64,000 nucleotides of DNA from assembly GCF_013369485.1 (NCBI RefSeq), contig NZ_JABWEB010000005.1:310001-374000 (forward strand), read 5' to 3'. The DNA is from Massilia sp. BJB1822. GTDB taxonomy: Bacteria; Pseudomonadota; Gammaproteobacteria; Burkholderiales; Burkholderiaceae_D. This document shows positions 48,987 to 58,206 of this stretch, piece after piece; positions within the stretch are counted from its first letter, which is position 1; each line of letters opens with the position of its first letter. The position numbers were made by a program, and so were the translations under genes. A model generated the notes under the pieces. The model ran no database searches. It was not told the DNA's origin and worked only from the letters and a program-made list of their open reading frames with translations.

Positions 48987-51032
48987 ATGGCGGGGCTTAA
49001 CCCTAACCTTCTTCTTGCCGTTCCTCTGGCGCCCCTGGCGGGCGCCGCGATTGCGGGCTTGCTCGGAACCCGATTCTTCGGGAATTTGGTCGGCCGAAAA
49101 ACGTCGCATACCGCGACGATTTTGGGCGTGCTGATTGCATTTATCATTTCCTTCCAGACGCTGCTGAGCGTGATGGATGGCGCCAGCTATAACGGCGACA
49201 TCTATACCTGGATGACCGTTGCCGGCGTCAAGCTGGCGGTCGGTTTCCAGATCGACGCGCTGTCGGCGATGATGATGAACGTGGTGACGTTCGTGTCGCT
49301 GATGGTTCACATCTACACCATCGGCTACATGAAGGACGACGAAGGCTATAACCGCTTCTTCTCCTACATCTCGCTGTTCACCTTCTCGATGCTGATGCTG
49401 GTCATGTCCAACAACTTCCTGCAGCTGTTCTTCGGCTGGGAAGCGGTGGGCCTGGTCTCGTATCTGCTGATCGGCTTCTGGTATACCCGTCCCACGGCCA
49501 TCGTGGCGAACATGAAAGCCTTCCTGGTCAACCGCGTGGGCGACTTCGGCTTCATCCTGGGCATCGGCCTGCTGCTGGCTTACGCCGGCTCCATGGACTA
49601 CCAGGAAGTCTTCGCCAAGAAAGAGCAGCTGCTGGCCCTGACCCTGCCGGGCACCGACTGGATGCTGCTGACCGTGGCCTGTATCTGCCTGTTCATCGGC
49701 GCCATGGGTAAATCGGCGCAGTTCCCGCTGCACGTCTGGCTGCCCGACTCGATGGAAGGCCCGACCCCGATCTCCGCGCTGATCCACGCCGCCACCATGG
49801 TGACGGCAGGTATCTTCATGGTGTCGCGCATGTCGCCGCTGTTCGAACTGTCGGACACCGCGCTGTCCTTCATCCTGGTGATCGGCTCCATCACGGCCCT
49901 GTTCATGGGCTTCCTGGGCATCATCCAGAACGACATCAAGCGCGTGGTCGCTTACTCGACCCTGTCGCAGCTGGGCTACATGACCGTGGCCCTGGGTTCC
50001 TCGGCTTACTCGATCGCCGTGTTCCACCTGATGACCCACGCCTTCTTCAAAGCGCTGCTGTTCCTGGGCGCCGGTTCGGTCATCATCGGCATGCACCACG
50101 ACCAGGACATCCGCAATATGGGCGGCCTGCGCAAATACATGCCGATCACCTGGATCACGTCGCTGCTCGGCTCCCTGGCCCTGATCGGCACCCCGTTCTT
50201 CTCGGGTTTCTACTCGAAGGATTCGATCATCGAAGCGGTGCACGCTACCCATATCTGGGGCGCGGGCTTCGCCAACTTCGCGGTGCTGGCCGGCGTCTTC
50301 GTGACCGCCTTCTACTCCTTCCGCATGTACTTCCTGGTCTTCCATGGCGAGGAACGCTTCGGCAAGGAACACCACCATGCGCACGCTTCGCACCATGACG
50401 ACGAGGCGGAAGAGGACGACCACGGCCACCACGGCCTGGCGCCGGGCGAGAAACCGCACGAATCCCCATTCGTGGTCTGGTTCCCGCTGGTGATGCTGGC
50501 CATCCCTTCGGTGGTGATCGGCTTCCTGACCATCGGCCCGATGCTGTTCGGCGACTTCTTCAAAGGCGTGATCTTCGTCGGCGAAAACCACCACGCGATG
50601 CACGAGCTGGCCGAAGAATTCCACGGTCCTGTGGCGATGGTGATCCATTCGCTGACCAGCGTTCCGCTGTGGCTGGCCATTGCCGGCGTGGCGACGGCTT
50701 ACTACTGCTATATGATCAATCCGCGCGTGCCGGCCTGGTTCTATGCCAAGTTCAAAGCCGTCCACACCCTGCTGGACAACAAGTACTACATGGACAAGAT
50801 CAACGAAGCAGTCTTCGCCAAGGGCGCGCGCCTGCTGGGCGAAGGCCTGTGGAATGTGGGCGACCGCACCCTGATCGACGGTCTGCTGGTGAACGGCAGC
50901 GCGAAAGTGGTGCAGTGGTTCTCGTCGCTGGTGCGCGTGGCGCAAACCGGTTACATCTACCACTATGCGTTCGTGATGATCCTCGGCATCCTCGGATTCC
51001 TGGTCTATTTCCTGCCGTTTTGGCACGCTTGA
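48987..51032 (+). CDS. nuoL: NADH-quinone oxidoreductase subunit L
   Basis: A 681-residue antiporter-like proton-pumping subunit. FGWEAVGLVSYLLIGFWYTR, HVWLPDSMEGPTPISALIHA and AYSTLSQLGYM are conserved, and a C-terminal lateral helix follows. A histidine-rich cytoplasmic loop (about residues 462-492, with HHHAHASHHDD and DDHGHHG) interrupts the membrane part and is richer in His than in most complex I. Confidence 0.97.
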   Translation: MAGLNPNLLLAVPLAPLAGAAIAGLLGTRFFGNLVGRKTSHTATILGVLIAFIISFQTLLSVMDGASYNGDIYTWMTVAGVKLAVGFQIDALSAMMMNVVTFVSLMVHIYTIGYMKDDEGYNRFFSYISLFTFSMLMLVMSNNFLQLFFGWEAVGLVSYLLIGFWYTRPTAIVANMKAFLVNRVGDFGFILGIGLLLAYAGSMDYQEVFAKKEQLLALTLPGTDWMLLTVACICLFIGAMGKSAQFPLHVWLPDSMEGPTPISALIHAATMVTAGIFMVSRMSPLFELSDTALSFILVIGSITALFMGFLGIIQNDIKRVVAYSTLSQLGYMTVALGSSAYSIAVFHLMTHAFFKALLFLGAGSVIIGMHHDQDIRNMGGLRKYMPITWITSLLGSLALIGTPFFSGFYSKDSIIEAVHATHIWGAGFANFAVLAGVFVTAFYSFRMYFLVFHGEERFGKEHHHAHASHHDDEAEEDDHGHHGLAPGEKPHESPFVVWFPLVMLAIPSVVIGFLTIGPMLFGDFFKGVIFVGENHHAMHELAEEFHGPVAMVIHSLTSVPLWLAIAGVATAYYCYMINPRVPAWFYAKFKAVHTLLDNKYYMDKINEAVFAKGARLLGEGLWNVGDRTLIDGLLVNGSAKVVQWFSSLVRVAQTGYIYHYAFVMILGILGFLVYFLPFWHA

Positions 51033-51058
51033 TAGCTGACACGCAAAAGAGATAAAAG

Positions 51059-52555
51059 ATGCAGTCAACGATAAATAATCTTCCTCCTTACCTGAGCCTG
51101 GCGATCTGGCTGCCGGTGCTGTTCGGCCTGATCGTTCTGGCGGTCGGCCGCGACTCGCGCGCCGGCATGGTGCGCATGCTGTCGCTGCTGGGCGCGGTCG
51201 TGTCCTTCCTGCCGACCATTCCGCTGTTCACCAAATTCGACAATGCGGCCCATGGCCTGCAGTTTGTGGAAAAAGCGCCGTGGATCGAGCGCTTCAATAT
51301 CTTCTACTCGCTCGGCGTGGACGGCCTGTCGCTGTGGTTCGTGCCGCTGACCGCCTTCATCACCATCATCGTGGTGATCTCGGCCTGGGAAGTGATCGAA
51401 GAGCGCGTGGCGCAGTACATGGGCGCCTTCCTGATCCTGTCCGGTCTGATGATCGGCGTGTTCTGCGCCATGGACGGCCTGCTGTTCTACTTCTTCTTCG
51501 AAGCGACCCTGATCCCGATGTACATCATCATCGGCGTGTGGGGCGGTGCTAACCGCGTGTACGCAGCGTTCAAGTTCTTCCTGTACACCTTCCTCGGTTC
51601 GCTGCTGACGCTGATCGCCATCATCTACCTGTACAACAAGTCGGGTAGCTGGGACATCCTGGCCTGGCACAAGCTGCCGCTGGCCATGGGCGAACAGATC
51701 GCCATCTTCTTCGCCTTCTTCATGGCTTTCGCCGTGAAGGTGCCGATGTTCCCGGTCCACACCTGGCTGCCGGACGTCCACGTGGAAGCGCCGACCGGCG
51801 GTTCCGCCGTGCTGGCCGCGATCATGCTGAAACTGGGCGCTTACGGCTTCCTGCGTTTCTCCCTGCCAATCGTGCCTGACGCCTCGAAAGAGCTGGCCGG
51901 CTTCGTGATCGTGCTGTCCCTGATCGCCGTGGTCTACGTCGGCCTGGTGGCACTGGTGCAGAAGGACATGAAAAAACTGGTGGCTTACTCCTCGATCGCC
52001 CACATGGGCTTCGTGACCCTGGGCTTCTTCATGTTCAACGACATGTCGGTGCAGGGCGGCATCGTGCAGATGATTTCGCACGGCTTCATCTCCGGCGCCA
52101 TGTTCCTGTGCATCGGCGTGCTGTACGACCGCATGCACTCGCGCCAGATCGCCGACTACGGCGGCGTGGTCAACACCATGCCGAAGTTCGCGGCCTTCTT
52201 CGTGCTGTTCTCGATGGCTAACTGCGGCCTGCCTGCAACCTCCGGCTTCGTCGGCGAGTTCATGGTGATCCTTGGCGCGGTGCAGTTCAACTTCGTGACC
52301 GGCATCCTGGCCGCCACCGCCCTGATCTTCGGCGCGGCGTACTCGCTGTGGATGGCCAAGCGCGTGATCTTCGGCAAAGTGGGCAACTCCCATGTGGCCG
52401 AACTGACCGACATCAACAACCGCGAGTTCCTGATGCTGGGCATCCTGGCGCTGGCGGTGCTGGTAATGGGCCTGTACCCAGCCCCGTTCACCGACACCAT
52501 GCAAACCTCCGTGGCCGATCTGCTCAAGCACGTCGCCCAGAGCAAGCTGCACTAA
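51059..52555 (+). CDS. nuoM: NADH-quinone oxidoreductase subunit M
   Basis: A 498-residue antiporter-like subunit. FFFEATLIPMYIIIGVWGG, HTWLPDVHVEAPTGGSAVLA and LVAYSSIAHMGFV carry the conserved Glu, Lys and His residues of the proton path. It starts 26 bases after nuoL. Confidence 0.98.
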   Translation: MQSTINNLPPYLSLAIWLPVLFGLIVLAVGRDSRAGMVRMLSLLGAVVSFLPTIPLFTKFDNAAHGLQFVEKAPWIERFNIFYSLGVDGLSLWFVPLTAFITIIVVISAWEVIEERVAQYMGAFLILSGLMIGVFCAMDGLLFYFFFEATLIPMYIIIGVWGGANRVYAAFKFFLYTFLGSLLTLIAIIYLYNKSGSWDILAWHKLPLAMGEQIAIFFAFFMAFAVKVPMFPVHTWLPDVHVEAPTGGSAVLAAIMLKLGAYGFLRFSLPIVPDASKELAGFVIVLSLIAVVYVGLVALVQKDMKKLVAYSSIAHMGFVTLGFFMFNDMSVQGGIVQMISHGFISGAMFLCIGVLYDRMHSRQIADYGGVVNTMPKFAAFFVLFSMANCGLPATSGFVGEFMVILGAVQFNFVTGILAATALIFGAAYSLWMAKRVIFGKVGNSHVAELTDINNREFLMLGILALAVLVMGLYPAPFTDTMQTSVADLLKHVAQSKLH

Positions 52556-52575
52556 GAAAAACCAGGAATAGCTAA

Positions 52576-54060
52576 ATGAATACCACTAACCTGATCCCGC
52601 TCTATGCAGAAGTCTTTCTGCTGATCGCCACCTCGGCGATCCTGCTGATCGATATGTTCCTGTCAGAGAGCAAGCGTTCGATCACTTATGTGCTGTCGCT
52701 GCTCGCGCTGGGCGTCTGCGCGGCCATCAGCCTGGCCGACTACAATGCCGGCGCCACCGTGTACGCCTTCAACAATATGTTCGTCTCGGATCCGATGTCG
52801 AACCTGCTGAAAGTGTTCTCCTACCTGGCCGTGGCCGTGACCCTGGTGTATTCGCGCCAGTACGCGCACCAGCGCGGCATGCTGGGCGGCTCGCTCGGCG
52901 GCGAGTTCTATGTGCTGGCCCTGTTTGCCCTGCTGGGCCAGATGGTCATGATCTCCGGTAACAGCTTCCTGTCCATCTACCTGGGCCTGGAACTGATGTC
53001 GCTGGCCCTGTACGCCCTGGTGGCCCTGCGCCGCGACAACGCCAAAGCAACCGAAGCGGCGATGAAGTACTTCGTCCTGGGCGCGCTGGCATCCGGCTTC
53101 CTGCTGTATGGCATGTCCATGCTGTACGGCGCCACCGGTTCGCTGGAGCTGACCGAGGTGGCGAAAGCCGCCGCCAGCGGCACGCTGAAACCGACCATCC
53201 TGGTCTTCGGCCTGGTGTTCATGGTGGCTGGTCTGGCCTTCAAGCTGGGCGTGGTGCCTTTCCATATGTGGGTGCCGGACGTGTACCAAGGCGCACCGAC
53301 CGCTGTGACCCTGCTGCTGGGCGGCGCGCCGAAACTGGCCGCCTTCGCCATCTGCATCCGTCTGCTGGTGGAAGGCCTGCTGCCGCTGGCGCATGACTGG
53401 CAGCAGATGCTGCTGATCCTGGCCGTGCTGTCTCTGGCCATCGGCAACTTCACCGCTATCGCTCAGACCAATCTGAAACGTATGCTGGCTTACTCCACCA
53501 TCGCGCAAATGGGCTTCGTGCTCCTGGGCCTGATGGCTGGCGTGGTCGGCGTCGACAAGAGCAATGCCGCCGCTGCCTACAGCGCGTCCATGTACTACTC
53601 GATCACCTACGTGCTGACCACCCTGGGCAGCTTCGGTCTGATCATGGCGCTGGCCCGTGCCGGCTTCGAAGCGGAAGAACTGTCCGACTTCAAGGGCCTG
53701 AGCAAGCGCAGCCCGATGTACGCGACCCTGATGTCGGTGCTGATGTTCTCGCTGGCCGGCGTGCCGCCGATGGTCGGCTTCACCGCCAAGCTGTCCGTGC
53801 TGCAGGCCGTGATGACCAACGGCCAGCTGTGGCTGGCCGTGCTGGCGGTGATGTTCTCGCTGATCGGCGCCTACTACTATCTGCGCGTGGTAAAAACCAT
53901 GTGGTTCGATGAGCCGGAAGATACCGCGCCCATCGTCGTCAATGGCGACAAGAGCGTGGTGCTGGTGCTGAACAGTCTGGCCGTGGTGGCTCTGGGTATC
54001 ATTCCAGGCCCGCTGCTGAACGCCTGCCTGAGCGCCATGAGCAAAACCCTGGCTTCCTGA
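52576..54060 (+). CDS. nuoN: NADH-quinone oxidoreductase subunit N
   Basis: A 494-residue antiporter-like subunit, the last of complex [41 protein letters not shown] and [17 protein letters not shown] are conserved. AGGAATAGCTAA precedes the ATG. Confidence 0.98.
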   Translation: MNTTNLIPLYAEVFLLIATSAILLIDMFLSESKRSITYVLSLLALGVCAAISLADYNAGATVYAFNNMFVSDPMSNLLKVFSYLAVAVTLVYSRQYAHQRGMLGGSLGGEFYVLALFALLGQMVMISGNSFLSIYLGLELMSLALYALVALRRDNAKATEAAMKYFVLGALASGFLLYGMSMLYGATGSLELTEVAKAAASGTLKPTILVFGLVFMVAGLAFKLGVVPFHMWVPDVYQGAPTAVTLLLGGAPKLAAFAICIRLLVEGLLPLAHDWQQMLLILAVLSLAIGNFTAIAQTNLKRMLAYSTIAQMGFVLLGLMAGVVGVDKSNAAAAYSASMYYSITYVLTTLGSFGLIMALARAGFEAEELSDFKGLSKRSPMYATLMSVLMFSLAGVPPMVGFTAKLSVLQAVMTNGQLWLAVLAVMFSLIGAYYYLRVVKTMWFDEPEDTAPIVVNGDKSVVLVLNSLAVVALGIIPGPLLNACLSAMSKTLAS

Positions 54061-54070
54061 GCCCAGATAG

Positions 54071-54394
54071 ATGGACGTATCCTCCTCCAGCTGGTTGGTG
54101 ATCCTGCTTGCATTTGCAGCCGCCAACCTGCCATTCTTTAACGACAAGGTGTTTGCCCTGATTCCGCTGAAGTCCGGCGGGGCAGGGCAGGAGCACCACC
54201 GCAAGGCGCTGTTCATCCGGCTGCTGGAAATGGTGGTGCTCTACTTTGTCGTCGGTCTGATCGCCATGGCGATCGAGGCGCGCATCGGCACCCGCTTCCC
54301 GCAGCAGTGGGAGTTCTATGCGATCACCGCCTGCCTCTTCATCGTGCTGGCCTTCCCTGGCTTCGTCGTGCGCTACCTGCGCAAGCGCCGCTGA
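54071..54394 (+). CDS. DUF2818 family membrane protein
   Basis: A 107-residue protein with three predicted helices (WLVILLAFAAANLPFF, LLEMVVLYFVVGLIAMAIEA, FYAITACLFIVLAFPGFV) and a basic end. A DUF2818 protein is regularly found right after nuoN in betaproteobacteria, so a complex I accessory role is plausible but unproved. It starts 10 bases after the nuoN stop. Confidence 0.88.
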   Translation: MDVSSSSWLVILLAFAAANLPFFNDKVFALIPLKSGGAGQEHHRKALFIRLLEMVVLYFVVGLIAMAIEARIGTRFPQQWEFYAITACLFIVLAFPGFVVRYLRKRR

Positions 54395-54428
54395 TACACT
54401 ACTGATTTTCCGATTGAAAGGAGCGTGC

Positions 54429-54986
54429 ATGGATGCGCACCTGAAAGAAACCCGTATCGACGGCGAGCTGGCGTACGACGGCCACTTCCTCAAGGTCCAA
54501 CGCGACCGCATCAAACTGCCCAACGGCGCCGAAACCGGACGCGAATTCATCAAGCATCCCGGCGCCGTGGTGATTCTGCCGCTGCTGGACGATGGCCGCG
54601 TGCTGCTGGAGCGCCAGTTCCGCTATCCGCTCGACCGCGTCTTCATCGAACTCCCGGCCGGCAAGATCGATCCGGGCGAAGAATCGCTGGCCTGCGCCAA
54701 GCGCGAGCTGGAAGAAGAAACCGGCTACAGCGCCAGCGAGTGGCACTACCTGAGCACCATCCACAACGCCATCGCCTATTCGGACGAGCACCTGGATATC
54801 TTCCTGGCGCGCGGCCTGACAGCGGGCGAGGTGAAGCTCGATGAAGGCGAATTCATCGAAACCATCACCGCCACGCCGGAAGAAATGCTGGACTGGGTAC
54901 GCACCGGCCGCATCACCGACGTCAAGACCGTCATCGGCGCCTTCTGGCTGGAACGCATCAATAGCGGAGCCTGGAAGCTCGGCTAA
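54429..54986 (+). CDS. NUDIX hydrolase, ADP-ribose pyrophosphatase type
   Basis: A 185-residue enzyme with a perfect Nudix box G-x5-E-x7-RE-x2-EE-x-G (GKIDPGEESLACAKRELEEETG, cited in two parts: GKIDPGEESLA and CAKRELEEETG). FIELPAGKI and GREFIKHPGAVVILPLL match ADP-ribose pyrophosphatases. It probably clears ADP-ribose. The ATG at MDAHLKE is preceded by GAAAGGAGCGTGC; an in-frame upstream frame overlaps the DUF2818 gene and was rejected. Confidence 0.92.
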   Translation: MDAHLKETRIDGELAYDGHFLKVQRDRIKLPNGAETGREFIKHPGAVVILPLLDDGRVLLERQFRYPLDRVFIELPAGKIDPGEESLACAKRELEEETGYSASEWHYLSTIHNAIAYSDEHLDIFLARGLTAGEVKLDEGEFIETITATPEEMLDWVRTGRITDVKTVIGAFWLERINSGAWKLG

Positions 54987-54990
54987 GACC

Positions 54991-55713
54991 ATGTCGGCGC
55001 TGCGTTTCCTGCTCCGGCTGGCCTGCCTGCTGGCCGCGCTCGCACCTTGGTGCGCCAGCGCCAGCGGCGCCGCGGAGAAGCGCACGCCCTTCCAGATCCG
55101 CTGCGAGGACACGATCAGCAAGACCGCCTCGGTCATGTCGGCCCAGCAGAGCGGCTACTCGGTCAATACCCAGCTCTCCTACAAATCCCTGACGCAGATG
55201 AAGGGCGATTACCAGCCCAACAGCTATGTGCTGGGCCTGACGCGCACCGAATCGCGCGTGAAGGTGGGCTGGACCGGCCAGCTGCTGCAGGATCCCGAGA
55301 GCGGCTATGAATGCATCGCGCCCAAGATCGACGTCAAGCTCAGTTATGCCCCGGTGCGCATCTATGTCGGCAACGAGTTCCCCAAAGGCAGTTGCGGCTA
55401 TGATGTGATCCTGGCGCACGAGATGCAGCATATGCAGATCTATATGGATAATCTGCCCAAGGTGGAAGTGGTGGTGCGCGAGGCGCTGCTCAAGCGCTTC
55501 GGCGACAAGCCGCTGTACGCGCCGTCGCGCACCGCGCAGTCTGCCCTGAACCATGAAATCAACAGCGGCTGGCTGCCCTTCATCAAGGCGGAGATGGAGA
55601 AGGTCGAGGCACAGCAGGCCAGGCTGGATTCCCCCGCCGAATATGAACGCCTGGGCAAATCCTGCAATGGCGAGATCCAGACTATTTTGAACAAGACGCG
55701 CGGCAGACGCTGA
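54991..55713 (+). CDS. Exported protein with HExxH motif, putative metalloprotease
   Basis: A 240-residue protein with signal peptide ending ASASG and one HEMQH zinc-type motif near residue 150 in VILAHEMQHMQIYMDN. Conserved-looking cysteines (RCED, YECIA, GSCGYD, KSCNG) suggest disulfides. The motif suggests a small exported protease, but no family is recognised and activity is untested. The ATG follows the NUDIX stop by 4 bases. Confidence 0.72.
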   Translation: MSALRFLLRLACLLAALAPWCASASGAAEKRTPFQIRCEDTISKTASVMSAQQSGYSVNTQLSYKSLTQMKGDYQPNSYVLGLTRTESRVKVGWTGQLLQDPESGYECIAPKIDVKLSYAPVRIYVGNEFPKGSCGYDVILAHEMQHMQIYMDNLPKVEVVVREALLKRFGDKPLYAPSRTAQSALNHEINSGWLPFIKAEMEKVEAQQARLDSPAEYERLGKSCNGEIQTILNKTRGRR

Positions 55714-55724
55714 GCGCATACACG

Positions 55725-56441
55725 ATGACAGCAAGCGATAACAAGAATCCCCCGCAGCCGGTGCGCTACTTTGCGCTGATCCCGGCTGCCGGCGTCGGCG
55801 CGCGCATGGCCGCCGCCACGCCCAAGCAATACCTGGCGCTGGGCGGCCAGCCCATGCTGGCCCATACCCTGCAAGCCTTTCTCGGCAGCGAGCTGATTGC
55901 CCACACCTATGTGGTGGTGAGCGCGGAAGACGGCTATATCGACGCCATCGTCCCGCCATCCGGCGTGACGGTGCTGCGCTGCGGCGGCGCCACCCGCATG
56001 GATTCGGTGCTGAACGGCCTGCGCGCCTTGCGTGACCTTGCCGCCGATTGCGATATGGTGCTGGTGCACGATGCCGCCCGTCCCGGCCTGACGCCGGAAC
56101 TGATCCGCAAACTGATTGAGGAAGTGGGCGCGAATCCGGCCGGCGGCCTGCTCGCGCTGCCCGTGGTGGACACGGTGAAAAGCACGCGCGGCGGCGCCGT
56201 CGCCACCGTGCCGCGCGACGGCCTATGGCTGGCGCAGACGCCGCAGATGTTCAGCTATGCGCTGCTGCTGCGCGCGCTGTCCTCGGCGCCCGACGCCAAC
56301 GCCATCACCGACGACGCTAGCGCCGTTGAAATGCTGGGCTTCGCGCCGCAGCTGGTGGAAGGCCATCCGCGCAATCTGAAGGTCACGCTGCCGAGCGATA
56401 TTCGCATCGCAGAAATGTATCTGGAACAGGACAAGAAATGA
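55725..56441 (+). CDS. ispD: 2-C-methyl-D-erythritol 4-phosphate cytidylyltransferase
   Basis: Third enzyme of the MEP isoprenoid route: CTP plus MEP gives CDP-ME. The 238 residues have [20 protein letters not shown] (CTP-binding loop with Arg and Lys), [12 protein letters not shown] and [13 protein letters not shown]. It overlaps ispF by 4 bases (ATGA). Confidence 0.97.
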   Translation: MTASDNKNPPQPVRYFALIPAAGVGARMAAATPKQYLALGGQPMLAHTLQAFLGSELIAHTYVVVSAEDGYIDAIVPPSGVTVLRCGGATRMDSVLNGLRALRDLAADCDMVLVHDAARPGLTPELIRKLIEEVGANPAGGLLALPVVDTVKSTRGGAVATVPRDGLWLAQTPQMFSYALLLRALSSAPDANAITDDASAVEMLGFAPQLVEGHPRNLKVTLPSDIRIAEMYLEQDKK

Positions 56442-56941
56442 CAGCCACTCCCGCACTCCCATTCCGCATCGGCCAGGGCTACGACTGCCACAAGCTGGTC
56501 GAAGGCCGCAAACTGATTTTGGGCGGCGTCGACATCCCGCACGAAAAAGGCTTGCTGGGCCACTCCGACGCCGACGCCTTGCTGCATGCGATCACCGACG
56601 CCATTCTGGGCGCGGCCGCGCTGGGCGATATCGGCCGCCATTTCCCCGACACCGATCCCACGTTCAAGGGCGCGGATTCGCGCGCGCTGCTGCGCGAAGC
56701 GGCCAAGCGCGTGCGCGCCACCGGCTACGATATCGGCAATATCGACGCCACCATCATCGCCCAGCGGCCGAAGATGGCGCCGCATATCGGCGCCATGGCG
56801 GCGCATATCGCCGAGGATCTGGGCGTGGCGGTAGGCCAGGTGAACGTCAAGGCCAAGACCAACGAGAAGATGGGCTATCTGGGCCGCGAAGAAGGCATCA
56901 ATGCCGAAGCCGTGGCGCTGCTGGTGCTGCGCCAGGCGTGA
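56438..56941 (+). CDS. ispF: 2-C-methyl-D-erythritol 2,4-cyclodiphosphate synthase
   Basis: Fifth enzyme of the MEP pathway. The 167 residues show the zinc-binding GYDCHKLV and the [20 protein letters not shown] loop, plus [12 protein letters not shown]. ispD-ispF pairing is normal. Confidence 0.98.
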   Translation: MTATPALPFRIGQGYDCHKLVEGRKLILGGVDIPHEKGLLGHSDADALLHAITDAILGAAALGDIGRHFPDTDPTFKGADSRALLREAAKRVRATGYDIGNIDATIIAQRPKMAPHIGAMAAHIAEDLGVAVGQVNVKAKTNEKMGYLGREEGINAEAVALLVLRQA

Positions 56942-56956
56942 GCGAAGAGCGGCTGC

Positions 56957-57373
56957 TTAGCGCAGCTGCATCGCCTTGCGGTAAGGCGCGATCGGCGGAC
57001 GCGGGAACTGCGCCGAGGCGTAGCTGTTGCGGAAGCATTGGGCCTTGCTGTTTTCCACATCGGTCATGCTTTGCGTGACCTTGCCGCTGGCATCGAGCAG
57101 CAGGATGATGGTCACGGGATACTTCGACTTCTCGTGGCAGCCGCCTTTCTCGTCGAGCTTATTGGCGTTGTTGAAGCGGATCGATTCCTCCTCATACTTC
57201 GCCACTTTCTCGTTCGGGAACTGGGCATTGAACTTGGCCATTTCGCCGGCGAATTCCGGATTTTTCGGAGCGGGAGCCTCGTCCTGGGCGGTAGTGGTGG
57301 ACGGCATGGTCTGGCAGCCGGTGGCGAGGACAATGGCGCACAGGGCGCCGAGTTTATAGAGGTGAGTGCGCAA
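56957..57373 (-). CDS. Lipoprotein of unknown function, TTG start
   Basis: A 138-residue protein, convergent with ispF. No ATG or GTG fits the N-terminus; a TTG with GGGAG 7 bases upstream gives MRTHLYKLGALCAIVLATGC, a clean lipoprotein signal with lipobox ATGC (Cys20). The mature part has two further cysteines (GGCHEK, AQCFRN) and a YPVTIILLLDASGKVTQS segment that recalls TonB-type C-terminal domains, where a product is written 'vtfsVlvdpdGrv'. Function unknown. Confidence 0.65.
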   Translation of the reverse strand: MRTHLYKLGALCAIVLATGCQTMPSTTTAQDEAPAPKNPEFAGEMAKFNAQFPNEKVAKYEEESIRFNNANKLDEKGGCHEKSKYPVTIILLLDASGKVTQSMTDVENSKAQCFRNSYASAQFPRPPIAPYRKAMQLR

Positions 57374-57535
57374 GCGTATTCTCCCAAGTGAATGAAGACG
57401 ACCGCTGGCTTGGGCGGCGTGGCGATGGCCAACTGATCTGTCTGGCCGGTGTTTGCCCGCATTGTATAAGGCAAGCCCATCCCGCCGCGCACGATAGGCG
57501 CCGCTTACCTGGATAGGCGGCGCTGGCGCCGAAAG

Positions 57536-57620
57536 TAACTTTGCGAATCGAAATGACACGGATTTCTCCTTCCCGCTCTGTGTAGATAACTACGACCACC
57601 TTCTGTCCTAGCAAGCCGGT
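57536..57620 (-). pseudogene. BrnT toxin C-terminal fragment
   Basis: The reverse frame reads GLLGQKVVVVIYTEREGEIR followed by VISIRK. This matches the closing strands of BrnT ribonuclease toxins (VVVVVYTER...IRIISARK). The sequence before it does not continue the toxin, and after VISIRK the frame runs into unrelated residues, so this is a broken gene. No intact partner is present. Confidence 0.55.
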
Positions 57621-57733
57621 CGTTCGGGGCTGAAGTCCATTTTCCAGCTTCTGGAAGCGGCGGCTTTGAGCTAGCCAGCGCAGGCGAACACTTCTTATCG
57701 ATGCGGGAGCGGCCGCCAGATGCTCCGCGTACT

Positions 57734-57781
57734 TTGTATCTCGTCGTCTTTCATGGACCGGATACGCTGCCAATCAGTCTC
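57734..57781 (-). pseudogene. Possible BrnA antitoxin fragment
   Basis: A reverse-strand frame gives ETDWQRIRSMKDDEIQ before a stop, similar to the TDWxRVxxMxDxxI stretch of BrnA antitoxins. It lies upstream of the BrnT fragment, the reverse of the usual brnT-brnA order, so rearrangement would be needed. Tentative. Confidence 0.3.
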
Positions 57782-57916
57782 CAAAAATCTGCATTGCGTT
57801 CTCACGGCTGGCGCACGATTGCCGCGCGAGACTTGACTAATACCTATTCATTGATGTATTGGGCGCGCGGATCGATATTGCGCCCGGTTCCTCGTTAATC
57901 CCTTGAATATGCCGCC

Positions 57917-57957
57917 AATAAGCCCGGGCCATTCCGTAGAAGTGGCGCGGGCTTTAT
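57917..57957. terminator. Large hairpin, possible terminator
   Basis: AAGCCCG-x-GCCA pairs with TGGC-x-CGGGCTT, a stem of 11 pairs with one internal mismatch, flanked by ATA and TAT. It lies between the toxin relics and the following operon and may block read-through in either direction. Confidence 0.5.
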
Positions 57958-58206
57958 GCAATAGATCCGGAGTTGTGATGTAAAACCAACACCCGCGAAT
58001 TCGGCAATCCCTACTACTTCATTTGGCCATTCCAAATAAATTCCGATTCGCTGAGATAGATATGTTTTAATTAATGTGAAGGTTTGAGAAAAACACCGTG
58101 ATACAGATTGCGCAGCCATCTGGAATTTTGTGTGAATTGGCTATTCTGTCTTTCGGAAGTGTTAAATATCATTTTGATATCTACGTCTGTTTCCAGGATT
58201 AAATAA

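Larger units (their letters stand above)
57374..58206. other. Gene-poor region between ispF and the radical SAM operon
   Basis: 833 bases with no intact gene. On the reverse strand it holds a fragment of BrnT toxin (57536-57620) and, upstream of it, a possible BrnA fragment (57734-57781). It also has a large hairpin (57917-57957) and, near the right end, an AT-rich stretch that must hold the promoter of the following operon; I could not assign convincing -35/-10 boxes. Confidence 0.6.

Noticed and set aside
57701-57898. Forward 65-codon frame in the gap after the TTG-start lipoprotein
   Set aside because: No ribosome site and no family match; it overlaps the reverse-strand toxin-antitoxin relics, whose motifs are recognisable.
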